Positions 24,102 to 31,192 of a DNA stretch of 64,000 bases are shown piece after piece. Below the pieces are notes generated by a model. It made no database searches and had not been told where the DNA came from. It saw nothing but the letters and a program-made list of their open reading frames with translations. Source of the DNA: Mumia sp050632745. Its GTDB lineage: Bacteria; Actinomycetota; Actinomycetes; Propionibacteriales; Nocardioidaceae. Every line of letters begins with the position of its first letter. The first letter of the stretch is position 1. Location: positions 372,001 to 436,000 of the forward strand of contig NZ_JBODSD010000005.1 in NCBI RefSeq assembly GCF_050632745.1. The letters run 5' to 3'. Both the position numbers and the translations under genes were made by a program.

Positions 24102-24572
24102 ATGACCACGCGACTGCAGCCAGGTGATCAGGCCCCGGACTTCACGCTTGTGGACGACCACGGCAAGGAGGTCACGCTCTCCGACCTGCGGGGCGGCAAG
24201 GTCATCGTCTACTTCTACCCCGCGGCGATGACGCCGGGGTGCACGCGCGAGGCGTGCGACTTCACCGCGGAGCGCGAGACGTTCGACGCGTCGGGCTACA
24301 CGGTCCTCGGCATCTCGCCGGACAACACGGACAAGCTGGCCACCTTCCGCGAGAAGGAGGGGCTCGAGATCACGCTCCTCTCCGACCCGGACAAGGAGGT
24401 GCTCCGCGCCTGGGGCGCCTACGGCGAGAAGAAGCTCTACGGCAAGGTCATCGAGGGCGTCATCCGCTCCACGTTCGTCGTGGACGCCGACGGCACGATC
24501 GAGGTCGCGCAGTACAACATCAAGGCCACCGGGCACGTCGAGCGCCTGATCCGCCAGCTCGACCTCGCCTGA
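24102..24572 (+). CDS. bcp: Thioredoxin-dependent thiol peroxidase (peroxiredoxin Q/Bcp)
   Basis: 156 residues. QPGDQAPDFTLVDDHGKEVTL leads to the peroxidatic Cys in YPAAMTPGCTREACDF, with the resolving Cys five residues later as in Bcp. LGISPDNTDKLATFREKEGL, LLSDPDKEVLRAWGAYGEKK and VIRSTFVVDADG complete the fold. It reduces hydrogen and organic peroxides with thioredoxin. It is divergent from DUF3618, and the tRNA-Leu gene follows on the same strand. Confidence 0.93.
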   Translation: MTTRLQPGDQAPDFTLVDDHGKEVTLSDLRGGKVIVYFYPAAMTPGCTREACDFTAERETFDASGYTVLGISPDNTDKLATFREKEGLEITLLSDPDKEVLRAWGAYGEKKLYGKVIEGVIRSTFVVDADGTIEVAQYNIKATGHVERLIRQLDLA

Positions 24573-24638
24573 CGACCCTCCCGCGCCCACGACGCCGCGC
24601 CGCGGGTACGACGCGGGTGCGCTCTAGAATGACCGCGG

Positions 24639-24720
24639 GCCGGTGTGGTGGAACTGGTAGACACGCAGGATTTAGGTTCCTGTGTCGCGAGACGTGCAGG
24701 TTCGAGTCCTGTCACCGGCA
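24639..24720 (+). tRNA. tRNA-Leu (anticodon UAG)
   Basis: Acceptor GCCGGTG (24639-24645) pairs with CACCGGC before the discriminator A at 24720. The anticodon stem CAGGA/TCCTG holds the loop TTTAGGT, so the anticodon is TAG. A long variable arm (TGTCGCGAGACG) shows a class II tRNA, and the T arm contains GTTCGAGTC. CCA is not encoded; the next bases are CCC. Confidence 0.92.
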
Positions 24721-24725
24721 CCCGA
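24711..24725 (+). repeat. Direct repeat, copy 1 (tRNA 3' end)
   Basis: GTCACCGGCACCCGA covers the last ten bases of tRNA-Leu and five beyond. An identical copy is at 24791-24805. Confidence 0.9.
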
Positions 24726-24739
24726 GCTCGCCTCGATCG

Positions 24740-24790
24740 CACAACGGGGAAGTCCTGAGCCACCAGGTGGCTCGAAACCTCCCCGTTGTG
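24740..24790. terminator. Two-tier inverted repeat between direct repeats; likely bidirectional terminator
   Basis: The outer arms CACAACGGGGA (24740-24750) and TCCCCGTTGTG (24780-24790) are perfect complements. Inside them GAGCCACC (24757-24764) and GGTGGCTC (24766-24773) form a second perfect hairpin. It lies between tRNA-Leu and the convergent VOC gene and can terminate both. Confidence 0.75.
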
Positions 24791-24805
24791 GTCACCGGCA
24801 CCCGA
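24791..24805 (+). repeat. Direct repeat, copy 2 (duplicated tRNA 3' end)
   Basis: GTCACCGGCACCCGA, exact copy of 24711-24725, ending at the stop codon of the VOC gene. The pair flanks only 65 bases, which contain the two-tier hairpin. Confidence 0.9.
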
Positions 24806-25261
24806 TCAGTGCGGCTCCCCGCGGTAGGTCCCGAACGACCAGGAGTTGCCCTCCGGGTCGGCGGCGATGAAGTCGCGGCTCCCGTAGTCGGTCGTCGTGA
24901 GCTCCATCGTGATCGTGGCGCCGGCCGCCTTGGCCCGCTCGTACAGCGCGTCGGGGTCGGAGCACACGACGTACGCCCCGAAGGTGCCCGCCTTCTGCTG
25001 CCAGTGGCCCTCGTGCTTCTCCGAACCCATCATGATCCCGCCGCCCTCGGGCCAGGCGAGCTCCGCATGGTGGACGAACCCGTCGTCGTCGGCGATCACG
25101 ACGACCCGGCGGAAGCCGAACGCCCGCTCGAGGAAGTCGATCATCGCCAGGCCGTCGCGGGCGGCGAGCGCCGGCCAGACGGTCGGCGCCGGCGTTGTGG
25201 TCTGCGTCGTCTGGCTCTGCGTGGTCTGGCTCTGCGTGGTCTGCGTCTGCTTAGTGCTCAT
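24806..25261 (-). CDS. VOC-family (glyoxalase/bleomycin-resistance-like) protein
   Basis: 151 residues. After a low-complexity Gln/Thr tail (residues 4-23, repeated QTTQS) comes one VOC module in the arrangement seen in PhnB/YdcJ-like proteins: VWPALAARDGLAMIDFLERAFGF, GFVHHAELAWPEGGGIMMGS, DALYERAKAAGATITMEL, and FIAADPEGNSWSFGTY. No enzymatic function can be assigned; such proteins bind metals or small hydrophobic drugs. It starts 5 bases after the AraC gene stop and is probably co-transcribed with it. The Q/T tail is encoded by 15-bp repeats and is likely unstructured. Confidence 0.82.
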   Translation of the reverse strand: MSTKQTQTTQSQTTQSQTTQTTTPAPTVWPALAARDGLAMIDFLERAFGFRRVVVIADDDGFVHHAELAWPEGGGIMMGSEKHEGHWQQKAGTFGAYVVCSDPDALYERAKAAGATITMELTTTDYGSRDFIAADPEGNSWSFGTYRGEPH

Positions 25262-25266
25262 GGGGT

Positions 25267-26142
25267 TCACGCTGCCCCGTTGCGGTGCCCGCCGGCTTGG
25301 AGGTTTCGGCGCTCCTCGTCGACCCAGCCCGTGGGCGTCGTCCCGGACAGCGCCCGGAAGTCGTGCACGAGGTGCGCGTGGTCGGCGTACCCCGCCCGTG
25401 CCGCGACGTCGCTCAGCGACCCGCTCTCCGGCTCCAGCGCCTGGTCGCGCACCATCGCGACCGCTCGCTCGAAGCGCACGAGCCGGCTCAGCGCCTTGGG
25501 CCCGAACCCGATCTCGTCCACGAACACCGTACGGAGGCGCCGCGGGCTGAGCGCGACGTGCGCCGCGAGGTCGTCGATCCTTCCGTTGCCGCCCCGGGCC
25601 ACGATCCACCGCCACCCCTCGACCACCTCGCGCCGTGGCCGCGTCGCCGCAGCGCCCGAGGCCGTCCGCGCCCGCTCGGCGAGCAGCGCCCGCACCGCGT
25701 CGAACCGCGACGCCCAGTCGTCGCTGTCCCCGATCCGGGCCCGCAACGCGTCCGCGGGTGCGCCGAGCACGTCCCGCACGTCGAGCGCGAGCCCTGGCAG
25801 GCGGCTCGCCGGTGCACCGAAGAGCCAGCGCGCCGCGAACGGGTGGACCGCGAGCTGGACGCCCTCCTGGGCGGGCGGCTGGTCGATGTACGCCGGGCGC
25901 GTCGCCAGCGGCCCCAGCATCCCGTAGGCCGACACCGGGTCCGGATCGTCCTCCCGCTCCCCCACGACCACCGGGGTGTCGAGCGCGACCACGAACGTGA
26001 GGTACGGCGAGGGGAGCCCGCGGTGCAGGCGCTGACGGACGTGGCGCTGGCGGTAGCCGACCATCGACGCCACGGCTCCGGCGTACGGCCCGCGCGGATC
26101 CGCCCGCACGAAGTCCATCGTCGTCTCGGTCGTCGACGTCAC
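25267..26142 (-). CDS. AraC-family transcriptional regulator
   Basis: 291 residues. The C-terminal DNA-binding domain is NGRIDDLAAHVALSPRRLRT (first HTH), then FERAVAMVRDQ and LSDVAARAGYADHAHLVHDFRALSGTTPTGWV, with the typical ADHAHLVHDFRALSGTTP signature. The N-terminal 170 residues (LPSPYLTFVVALDTPVVVGE, LAVHPFAARWLFGAPASRLP) resemble the sensor domain of DUF6597/AraC proteins. GTG 26142 has GATACT 6 bases upstream; an in-frame ATG (MDFVRADP) is an alternative. It heads an operon with the VOC gene, its probable target. Confidence 0.87.
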   Translation of the reverse strand: MTSTTETTMDFVRADPRGPYAGAVASMVGYRQRHVRQRLHRGLPSPYLTFVVALDTPVVVGEREDDPDPVSAYGMLGPLATRPAYIDQPPAQEGVQLAVHPFAARWLFGAPASRLPGLALDVRDVLGAPADALRARIGDSDDWASRFDAVRALLAERARTASGAAATRPRREVVEGWRWIVARGGNGRIDDLAAHVALSPRRLRTVFVDEIGFGPKALSRLVRFERAVAMVRDQALEPESGSLSDVAARAGYADHAHLVHDFRALSGTTPTGWVDEERRNLQAGGHRNGAA

Positions 26143-26183
26143 GTCCCGAGTATCCGCCGATCGAGGCCGGTCGGCATCAGCGA

Positions 26184-26189
26184 TAACCT
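26184..26189 (+). promoter_or_regulatory. -10 hexamer TAACCT of trmL
   Basis: TAACCT lies 6 bases before ATG 26196; no ribosome site. Confidence 0.5.
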
Positions 26190-26195
26190 CGGACG

Positions 26196-26660
26196 ATGTT
26201 CCGGATCCTGTACTACGAGCCGCGCATCCCGCCCAACACGGGCAACGCGATCAGGCTGTCCGCCGCGACGGGGGCCCAGCTCCACCTGGTGGAGCCGCTG
26301 GGATTCGACCTCTCCGACGCCCAGCTCCGCCGGGCCGGGCTCGACTACCACGACCTCGCGGACGTCTCGGTCCACACCGATCTCGAGGCCGCGTTCAAGG
26401 CCCTCGACCCGGTGCGGGTGTTCGCGTTCACCACGCGCGCGACCACGTCGTACGCCGACATCGCCTACGAGCCGGGCGACGTCTTCCTGTTCGGGCCGGA
26501 GCCGACGGGGCTTCCCGAGCACGTGCTCGCCGACCGCCGCATCACCGAGCGGCTGCGCATCCCCATGCTGCCCGCACGCCGCTCCCTGAACCTCGCGAAC
26601 TCGACCGCGATCGTCGTGTACGAGGCGTGGCGCCAGCAGGGCTACGCCGGCGGCACCTGA
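26196..26660 (+). CDS. trmL: tRNA (cytidine(34)-2'-O)-methyltransferase
   Basis: 154 residues, single SPOUT domain that methylates the wobble ribose of tRNA-Leu. YYEPRIPPNTGNAIRLSAATG, LHLVEPLGFDLSDAQLRRAGLDY, VFLFGPEPTGLPEHVL and the knotted SAM site IPMLPARRSLNLANSTAIVVYEA match TrmL. A tRNA-Leu gene lies 1.5 kb upstream, probably by coincidence. The leaderless start is supported by TAACCT 6 bases upstream. The 3' end overlaps the convergent membrane protein gene by 19 bases. Confidence 0.93.
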   Translation: MFRILYYEPRIPPNTGNAIRLSAATGAQLHLVEPLGFDLSDAQLRRAGLDYHDLADVSVHTDLEAAFKALDPVRVFAFTTRATTSYADIAYEPGDVFLFGPEPTGLPEHVLADRRITERLRIPMLPARRSLNLANSTAIVVYEAWRQQGYAGGT

Positions 26661-27031
26661 ACGCGTGGCCGCAGCACCCGCCGCGCCACCGCGATCGCGA
26701 CCAGCGCCGCCGCGAAGATCCACCACGCGCCGGGCTGGTCGATCCCGAGCCGTGACGACGCGTCCACGACGTACGCGTACGCCGCCACCATGAACGCCCC
26801 GCCGAGCGTGACCAGCATCGCCGGCACGAACATCGTCACCAGCCCGACCAGGAGGACGACGAGGCCGACCTGACGGATGTCGTCCTGGTGCGTGTACCAC
26901 CAGAGGACGTCCGCGCTCATCCCCTCCGGGTTCGGCATGCCGGTGGAGCTCATCCCTCGCCAGGTCGCGACGAAGGCGACGCCGAAGGCCACCAGCGCCA
27001 CGATCCGCAGCAGCGGCAGCAGCGTACGCAT
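26642..27031 (-). CDS. Hypothetical four-helix membrane protein
   Basis: 129 residues. Hydrophobic segments: LLRIVALVAFGVAFVATW, QVGLVVLLVGLVTMFVPAML, TLGGAFMVAAYAYVV, WWIFAAALVAIAVA. No known family recognised. It follows rdgB on the same strand with a 5-base gap, so it is the last gene of the rph-rdgB operon. Its tail overlaps trmL end to end by 19 bases. Confidence 0.68.
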   Translation of the reverse strand: MRTLLPLLRIVALVAFGVAFVATWRGMSSTGMPNPEGMSADVLWWYTHQDDIRQVGLVVLLVGLVTMFVPAMLVTLGGAFMVAAYAYVVDASSRLGIDQPGAWWIFAAALVAIAVARRVLRPRVQVPPA

Positions 27032-27036
27032 GGTCG

Positions 27037-27645
27037 TCAGGCCAGCAGCGCGACGAGGTGCGGGACCATCGCCCGCAGCGCCTTCCCCCGGTGGCTGATC
27101 GCGTCCTTGTCCGCCGGCGTCAGCTCGGCGGTCGAGACGTCGTAGCCGTCCGCGGCGAACAACGGGTCGTAGCCGAACCCGCCGTCGCCGGTGGGTTCCC
27201 ACTGGATCCGCCCGCGCATGATGCCGTGCTCGACGACCTCGGTGCCGCTCGGCAGCACCAGCGCCATCGCGCAGCGGAACTCCGCCCCGCGGCGCTCGTC
27301 GGGCACGTCGGCGAGCTGGTCGAGCAGCAGCGTGTTGTTGCGGGCGTCCGACTTGGGGCGGCCGCCCCACCGCGCCGACAGCACGCCGGGCATCCCGTTG
27401 AGCGCGTCGACGCAGATGCCGGAGTCGTCGGCCAGCGACGGCAGGTCGGTGGCCTTGGCGGCGGCGCGGGCCTTGAGCAGCGCGTTGCCCTCGAACGTCG
27501 GCTGGTCCTCGACCGGCTCCTCGAAGTCGCCGATGTCGTCGAGACCCAGCACTTCGATGCCGGGCAGGTCAGGCTCGAGGATGCGCCGCAGCTCGGCCAG
27601 CTTGCCCTTGTTGTGGCTGGCGAGGACGACCGTGCGTCCGCTCAT
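27037..27645 (-). CDS. rdgB: dITP/XTP pyrophosphatase (RdgB/HAM1)
   Basis: 202 residues. VVLASHNKGKLAELRRIL is the N-terminal phosphate-binding segment, followed by FEGNALLKARAAAKATDLPSLADDSGICVDAL with the metal-binding Asp-Asp-Ser-Gly, and GFGYDPLF with ISHRGKALRAM. It hydrolyses non-canonical purine triphosphates (dITP, XTP) to monophosphates. The start overlaps the rph stop (ATGA). The gene order murI-MBL-rph-rdgB is conserved in mycobacteria. Confidence 0.95.
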   Translation of the reverse strand: MSGRTVVLASHNKGKLAELRRILEPDLPGIEVLGLDDIGDFEEPVEDQPTFEGNALLKARAAAKATDLPSLADDSGICVDALNGMPGVLSARWGGRPKSDARNNTLLLDQLADVPDERRGAEFRCAMALVLPSGTEVVEHGIMRGRIQWEPTGDGGFGYDPLFAADGYDVSTAELTPADKDAISHRGKALRAMVPHLVALLA

Positions 27646-28379
27646 GCGGGGGTCCCCTCGCCGAGCGCGGCGGCCTGGATCGCCGTCAGGTCGGCACAGC
27701 CCTTCTCGGCGAGCGCGAGGAGGGCGTCGAGCTCGGAACGGTCGAACGGCGCCCCCTCCGCGGTGCCCTGCACCTCGACGAAGGACCCGCTGCCGGTCAT
27801 CACGACGTTCATGTCGGTCTCGGCTCGGACGTCCTCGTCGTACGGGAGGTCGAGCATCGGCGTGCCGTCGATGATGCCGACGGAGACGGCGGCGACGGAG
27901 CCGGTCAGCGGCTCGGAGACCAGCGACCCGCGGTCGCGCAGGTAGGAGACGGCGTCAGCCAGGGCCACGTACGCCCCGGTGATCGCCGCGGTCCGTGTCC
28001 CGCCGTCGGCCTGCAGCACGTCGCAGTCGATGACGATCGTGTTCTCGCCGAGCGCCTTGTAGTCGATGATCGCGCGCAGCGAGCGGCCGATCAGGCGCGA
28101 GATCTCGTGCGTACGGCCGCCGATGCGGCCCTTGACCGACTCGCGGTCGGAGCGGGTGTGGGTCGCGCGCGGCAGCATCGCGTACTCAGCCGTCACCCAC
28201 CCCAGGCCGGAGTCGCGGCGCCAGCGCGGGACGCCCTCGGTGACGCTCGCCGCGCAGAGGACGCGGGTACGGCCGAACTCGACCAGGACCGATCCCTCGG
28301 CGTGGTCGAGCCATCGGCGGGTGATCGTGACGGGGCGCAGCGCGTCGGGCGCACGGCCGTCGGCTCGGGTGGTGGACAT
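27642..28379 (-). CDS. rph: Ribonuclease PH
   Basis: 245 residues, normal length. ADGRAPDALRPVTITRRWLDHAEGSVLVE, LCAASVTEGVPRW, YAMLPRATHTRSDRES and the phosphate-binding ALGENTIVIDCDVLQADGGTRTAAITGAYVAL define the 3'-exoribonuclease that trims tRNA 3' ends with phosphate. ATG 28379 is supported by the minus-strand TAGGCT 7 bases upstream, so rph has its own leaderless promoter in the 19-base gap after the MBL gene. rdgB follows with coupled translation. Confidence 0.96.
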   Translation of the reverse strand: MSTTRADGRAPDALRPVTITRRWLDHAEGSVLVEFGRTRVLCAASVTEGVPRWRRDSGLGWVTAEYAMLPRATHTRSDRESVKGRIGGRTHEISRLIGRSLRAIIDYKALGENTIVIDCDVLQADGGTRTAAITGAYVALADAVSYLRDRGSLVSEPLTGSVAAVSVGIIDGTPMLDLPYDEDVRAETDMNVVMTGSGSFVEVQGTAEGAPFDRSELDALLALAEKGCADLTAIQAAALGEGTPA

Positions 28380-28386
28380 GCCGACG

Positions 28387-28392
28387 AGCCTA
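28387..28392 (-). promoter_or_regulatory. -10 hexamer TAGGCT of rph
   Basis: Minus-strand TAGGCT lies 7 bases before ATG 28379, between the MBL stop and rph. Confidence 0.5.
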
Positions 28393-28398
28393 ACGGCC

Positions 28399-29160
28399 TC
28401 AGACCTCGTAGACGCCGCCCGCCTCGACCAGCTCGCTCGGACCGGCGAACGCGGCCTTGGCCTCGGACGCGACGACGTCGTGGTCGGTCCAGGTCGGGAC
28501 GTGGGTCAGGAGCAGCCGCCCCACACCCGCCGCCGTCGCGGCCTCGCCCGCGTCGGTGCCCGTGAGGTGGAGGTTGGGCGGGTTGTCGGGGGCGTCGGTG
28601 AATGACGCCTCGCACAGGAACAGGTCGGCCCCCTCGGCGACCTCGACGAGCGCCGCCGTCGGTCCGGTGTCGCCCGAGTAGGTGAGGACCTTGCCCTCGG
28701 CCTCGATCCGCAGCGCGTACGCCTGCACGGGGTGGTCGACGAGCCGGGGCGTGACAGTGAACGGGCCGAGCGTCACGGGCGCCCGGTCGACCCACGTCTC
28801 CACCGCGAGCTCCTCGGTCATCCCGGGCTCGATCGGGAGCCCGTACGCCTCCGCGAACCGGTCGGCGCTCCCGGTCGGGCCCCACAGCGGGATTCGGGGC
28901 AGGGGCCCGCCGGGGACGTACTTGCGGTAGACGTACATCCCGCAGATGTCCATGTAGTGGTCCGGGTGCAGGTGGGAGACGGCGATCGCGTCGACGTCGG
29001 CCAGGTCGACGTACTTCTGGAGCTCGCCGAGCGCGCCGTTGCCGAGGTCGACGACGAGCCGGTAGGTGCGGCTCTCGTACGGCGCCTCCACGAGGTAGCA
29101 GCTGGCGGCGGAGTCCGGGCCGGGGTAGGAGCCGGCGCAGCCGACGACGGTGAGCCTCAT
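28399..29160 (-). CDS. MBL-fold hydrolase, Rv1339-type cyclic-nucleotide phosphodiesterase
   Basis: 253 residues. Metallo-beta-lactamase fold with the metal motif VSHLHPDHYMDICGMYVYRKY, a strand-turn LTYSGDTGPTAALVEV with the bridging Asp, and a distal His in LLLTHVPTW. Located between murI and rph exactly as M. tuberculosis Rv1339, which has been reported to be an atypical cAMP phosphodiesterase. That activity is therefore the best prediction, but RNase Z-like activity is not excluded. It overlaps the murI stop (ATGA). Confidence 0.83.
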   Translation of the reverse strand: MRLTVVGCAGSYPGPDSAASCYLVEAPYESRTYRLVVDLGNGALGELQKYVDLADVDAIAVSHLHPDHYMDICGMYVYRKYVPGGPLPRIPLWGPTGSADRFAEAYGLPIEPGMTEELAVETWVDRAPVTLGPFTVTPRLVDHPVQAYALRIEAEGKVLTYSGDTGPTAALVEVAEGADLFLCEASFTDAPDNPPNLHLTGTDAGEAATAAGVGRLLLTHVPTWTDHDVVASEAKAAFAGPSELVEAGGVYEV

Positions 29161-29960
29161 ACACCCACCCACGCGAACTGGTCGACCTTGTCGATCTCCG
29201 GGCCGAGGAAGCGACGGCCGAGCGTCCGGAACTCCTCGGGCTGGCCCGTCGTCAGGAAGTGGTGCTCCGGCGCGGTGGCGGCCGTGCGCTCGAGGCCGTG
29301 GCGCACGAGCAGCGCGTAGACGTCCTTGGCGGTCTCGTCGGCGCTGGAGACCAGGGTCACCTCGTCGCCCATGACGTAGGAGATGACGCCGGTGAGCAGG
29401 GGGTAGTGCGTGCAGCCGAGCACCAGGGTGTCGATGCCGCTCGCCTGCAGGGGCGCGAGATAGTCGCGCGCGACCTCCAGGAGCTCCGGGCCGGCGGTGA
29501 CCCCGGCCTCGACGAACTCGACGAAGCGCGGGCACGCCGCGACGGTGAGGGCGACCGAGGGGTTCGCGGCGAACGCGTCCTCGTACGCCATCGACGCCTT
29601 GGTCGCGCGCGTGCAGATCACGCCCACATGGTGGTTGCGGGTGGCCGCGACCGCACGTCGGGTCGCCGGGACGATCACCTCGACCACCGGGACGTCGTAG
29701 CGCTCACGGGCGTCGCGCAGCACCGCGGCGCTGGCGGAGTTGCAGGCGATGACGAGGGCCTTCACCCCGCGGGCGACGAGGTGGTCGAGGCACTCCAGCG
29801 CGTACTCGCGGACGTCACCGATCGGCTGCGGGCCGTACGGCTGACGGGCGGTGTCCCCGAGGTAGAGGACGGCCTCGTTCGGCAGCTGGTCGATGACGGC
29901 ACGGGCGACGGTGAGACCGCCGAAGCCGGAGTCGAAGATGCCGATGGGCGCGTCGTTCAC
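29157..29960 (-). CDS. murI: Glutamate racemase
   Basis: 267 residues. APIGIFDSGFGGLTVARAV has the Asp-Ser acid loop; the two catalytic cysteines are in VIACNSASAAVLRD and LVLGCTHYPLL. It makes D-glutamate for peptidoglycan in the cytoplasm. GTG 29960 is chosen because the domain begins there and minus-strand TAGGCT is 7 bases upstream (leaderless). The longer in-frame extension (24 residues) overlaps that promoter. It is the first gene of the murI-MBL unit. Confidence 0.95.
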   Translation of the reverse strand: MNDAPIGIFDSGFGGLTVARAVIDQLPNEAVLYLGDTARQPYGPQPIGDVREYALECLDHLVARGVKALVIACNSASAAVLRDARERYDVPVVEVIVPATRRAVAATRNHHVGVICTRATKASMAYEDAFAANPSVALTVAACPRFVEFVEAGVTAGPELLEVARDYLAPLQASGIDTLVLGCTHYPLLTGVISYVMGDEVTLVSSADETAKDVYALLVRHGLERTAATAPEHHFLTTGQPEEFRTLGRRFLGPEIDKVDQFAWVGV

Positions 29961-29967
29961 CCGAGCG

Positions 29968-29973
29968 AGCCTA
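29968..29973 (-). promoter_or_regulatory. -10 hexamer TAGGCT of murI
   Basis: Minus-strand TAGGCT lies 7 bases before GTG 29960 and fixes the short murI start. Confidence 0.5.
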
Positions 29974-30055
29974 GTGGGCGATTCACACGCACGAAACACA
30001 ATGCGGTCGAGGCCACAGGTGCGTCGCGTCACGGAGCGGTGGCCCCGGCGTCACC

Positions 30056-30061
30056 TAGATT
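30056..30061 (+). promoter_or_regulatory. -10 hexamer TAGATT of DinB-family gene
   Basis: TAGATT lies 6 bases before ATG 30068; no ribosome site. Confidence 0.55.
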
Positions 30062-30067
30062 CGCTCC

Positions 30068-30571
30068 ATGAGACGCGTTCCGTTCACCGGTGACGAGAAA
30101 GAATGCCTGTACGTCGCGCTCGACCGGCACCGCGATGCGATCCTCTGGAAGATCGGCGGGCTCTCCGACGAGGACCTGCGGCGGCCCATGGTCCCCTCGG
30201 GCACGACGCTGCTCGGCATGGTCAAGCACCTGGCCTCCGTCGAGTACAGCTGGTTCTGCGCCACCTTCGGGCGCGAGTCGCTGGAGGTGCCGTACTCCGA
30301 GGACGACTGGGACTCCGACTGGCGGATCGAGCCGTGGGAGACGACTCAAGGCGTCCTCGACTACTTCGCCATGGCGCGGGCGGCCTCCGACGCGGTGATC
30401 GACGAGCTCGACGTCACCGACACGGGCACCGCCTGGTACGGCCCCACGGTGACGCTCCGGTGGGTGCTCATCCACATGGTCGAGGAGTACGCCCGTCATG
30501 CCGGCCATGCGGACATCCTCCGTGAGCTGATCGACGGGGCGACCGGTCCGTTCGAGGGTTATCCGACCTGA
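30068..30571 (+). CDS. DinB/DUF664 family protein
   Basis: 167 residues, four-helix DinB fold. Metal ligands expected in LLGMVKHLASVEYSWFC (first His) and WVLIHMVEEYARHAGHADILRELIDG (His-x3-Glu and His-x3-Asp region), which together match the DUF664 pattern. Members include mycothiol- and bacillithiol-dependent transferases; no substrate can be named. Leaderless start. It is 21 bases upstream of the TetR gene on the same strand but that gene has its own promoter. Confidence 0.83.
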   Translation: MRRVPFTGDEKECLYVALDRHRDAILWKIGGLSDEDLRRPMVPSGTTLLGMVKHLASVEYSWFCATFGRESLEVPYSEDDWDSDWRIEPWETTQGVLDYFAMARAASDAVIDELDVTDTGTAWYGPTVTLRWVLIHMVEEYARHAGHADILRELIDGATGPFEGYPT

Positions 30572-30576
30572 TTTGG

Positions 30577-30593
30577 TGTTAACCTCGTTCACA
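30577..30593. promoter_or_regulatory. Putative TetR operator TGTTAAC-N3-GTTCACA
   Basis: Inverted repeat with 6 of 7 matching positions, centred between the -10 hexamer and the start codon of the TetR gene. Its position at the transcription start suggests autorepression; no experimental support. Confidence 0.45.
30580..30585 (+). promoter_or_regulatory. -10 hexamer TAACCT of TetR gene
   Basis: TAACCT lies 7 bases before ATG 30593, inside the inverted repeat. Confidence 0.5.
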
Positions 30594-31192
30594 TGAATTC
30601 GGACGGGGGCACCAGGGCGTACCGCATGGACGTCCGCGCGCGGTCCACGGCCGCGACCCGGGAGCGCATCCTGGCCGCCACGCTCGCGACGTTCTTCGAC
30701 GCGCCGACGCTCGACGTCCCGCTGCGGACCGTCGCCGAGCGGGCGGGCGTGAGCGTCCAGACCGTGCTCCGGCACTTCGAGAGCAAGGACGGACTCGTCG
30801 CGGCCGCCGCCGCGTACACCGCCGGACGCATCGGCGACCAGCGCGACCGCGCGCCCGTCGGCGACCTCACCGGCGCCGTCGAGAACCTCGTGGCCCACTA
30901 CGAGGAGCTCGGCGACGGCGTCGTCCGCATGCTCGCCGAGGAGACCCGCAACCCGGCCCTGTCGGTGGTCGCCGACCAGGGGCGCGCATACCACCGGGAG
31001 TGGTGCGCACGGGTCTTCGCCGGTGGTCTCGCGCACACCCCGGAGGCGGACCGCCCCCGCCGGCTCGCCCAGGTCGTCGCCGTCTGCGACGTCTTCACAT
31101 GGAAGCTCCTGCGCCGTGACCAGGGGCTCTCCCGCGACGAGACGACCCGGGCTCTCGTCGAGCTGCTCCGACCGCTGCTGCAGGAGTCCTGA
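30593..31192 (+). CDS. TetR-family transcriptional regulator
   Basis: 199 residues. HTH: RERILAATLATFFDAPTLDV, PLRTVAERAGVSVQTVLRHFESKDGLVAAA. The C-terminal ligand domain (LVAHYEELGDGVVRMLAEET, WCARVFAGGLAHTPEADRPR) is of the usual variable type. TGA overlaps the ATG of the glycosyltransferase (TGATG), so the two form an operon and the regulator probably controls the transferase in response to its acceptor. Confidence 0.88.
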   Translation: MNSDGGTRAYRMDVRARSTAATRERILAATLATFFDAPTLDVPLRTVAERAGVSVQTVLRHFESKDGLVAAAAAYTAGRIGDQRDRAPVGDLTGAVENLVAHYEELGDGVVRMLAEETRNPALSVVADQGRAYHREWCARVFAGGLAHTPEADRPRRLAQVVAVCDVFTWKLLRRDQGLSRDETTRALVELLRPLLQES

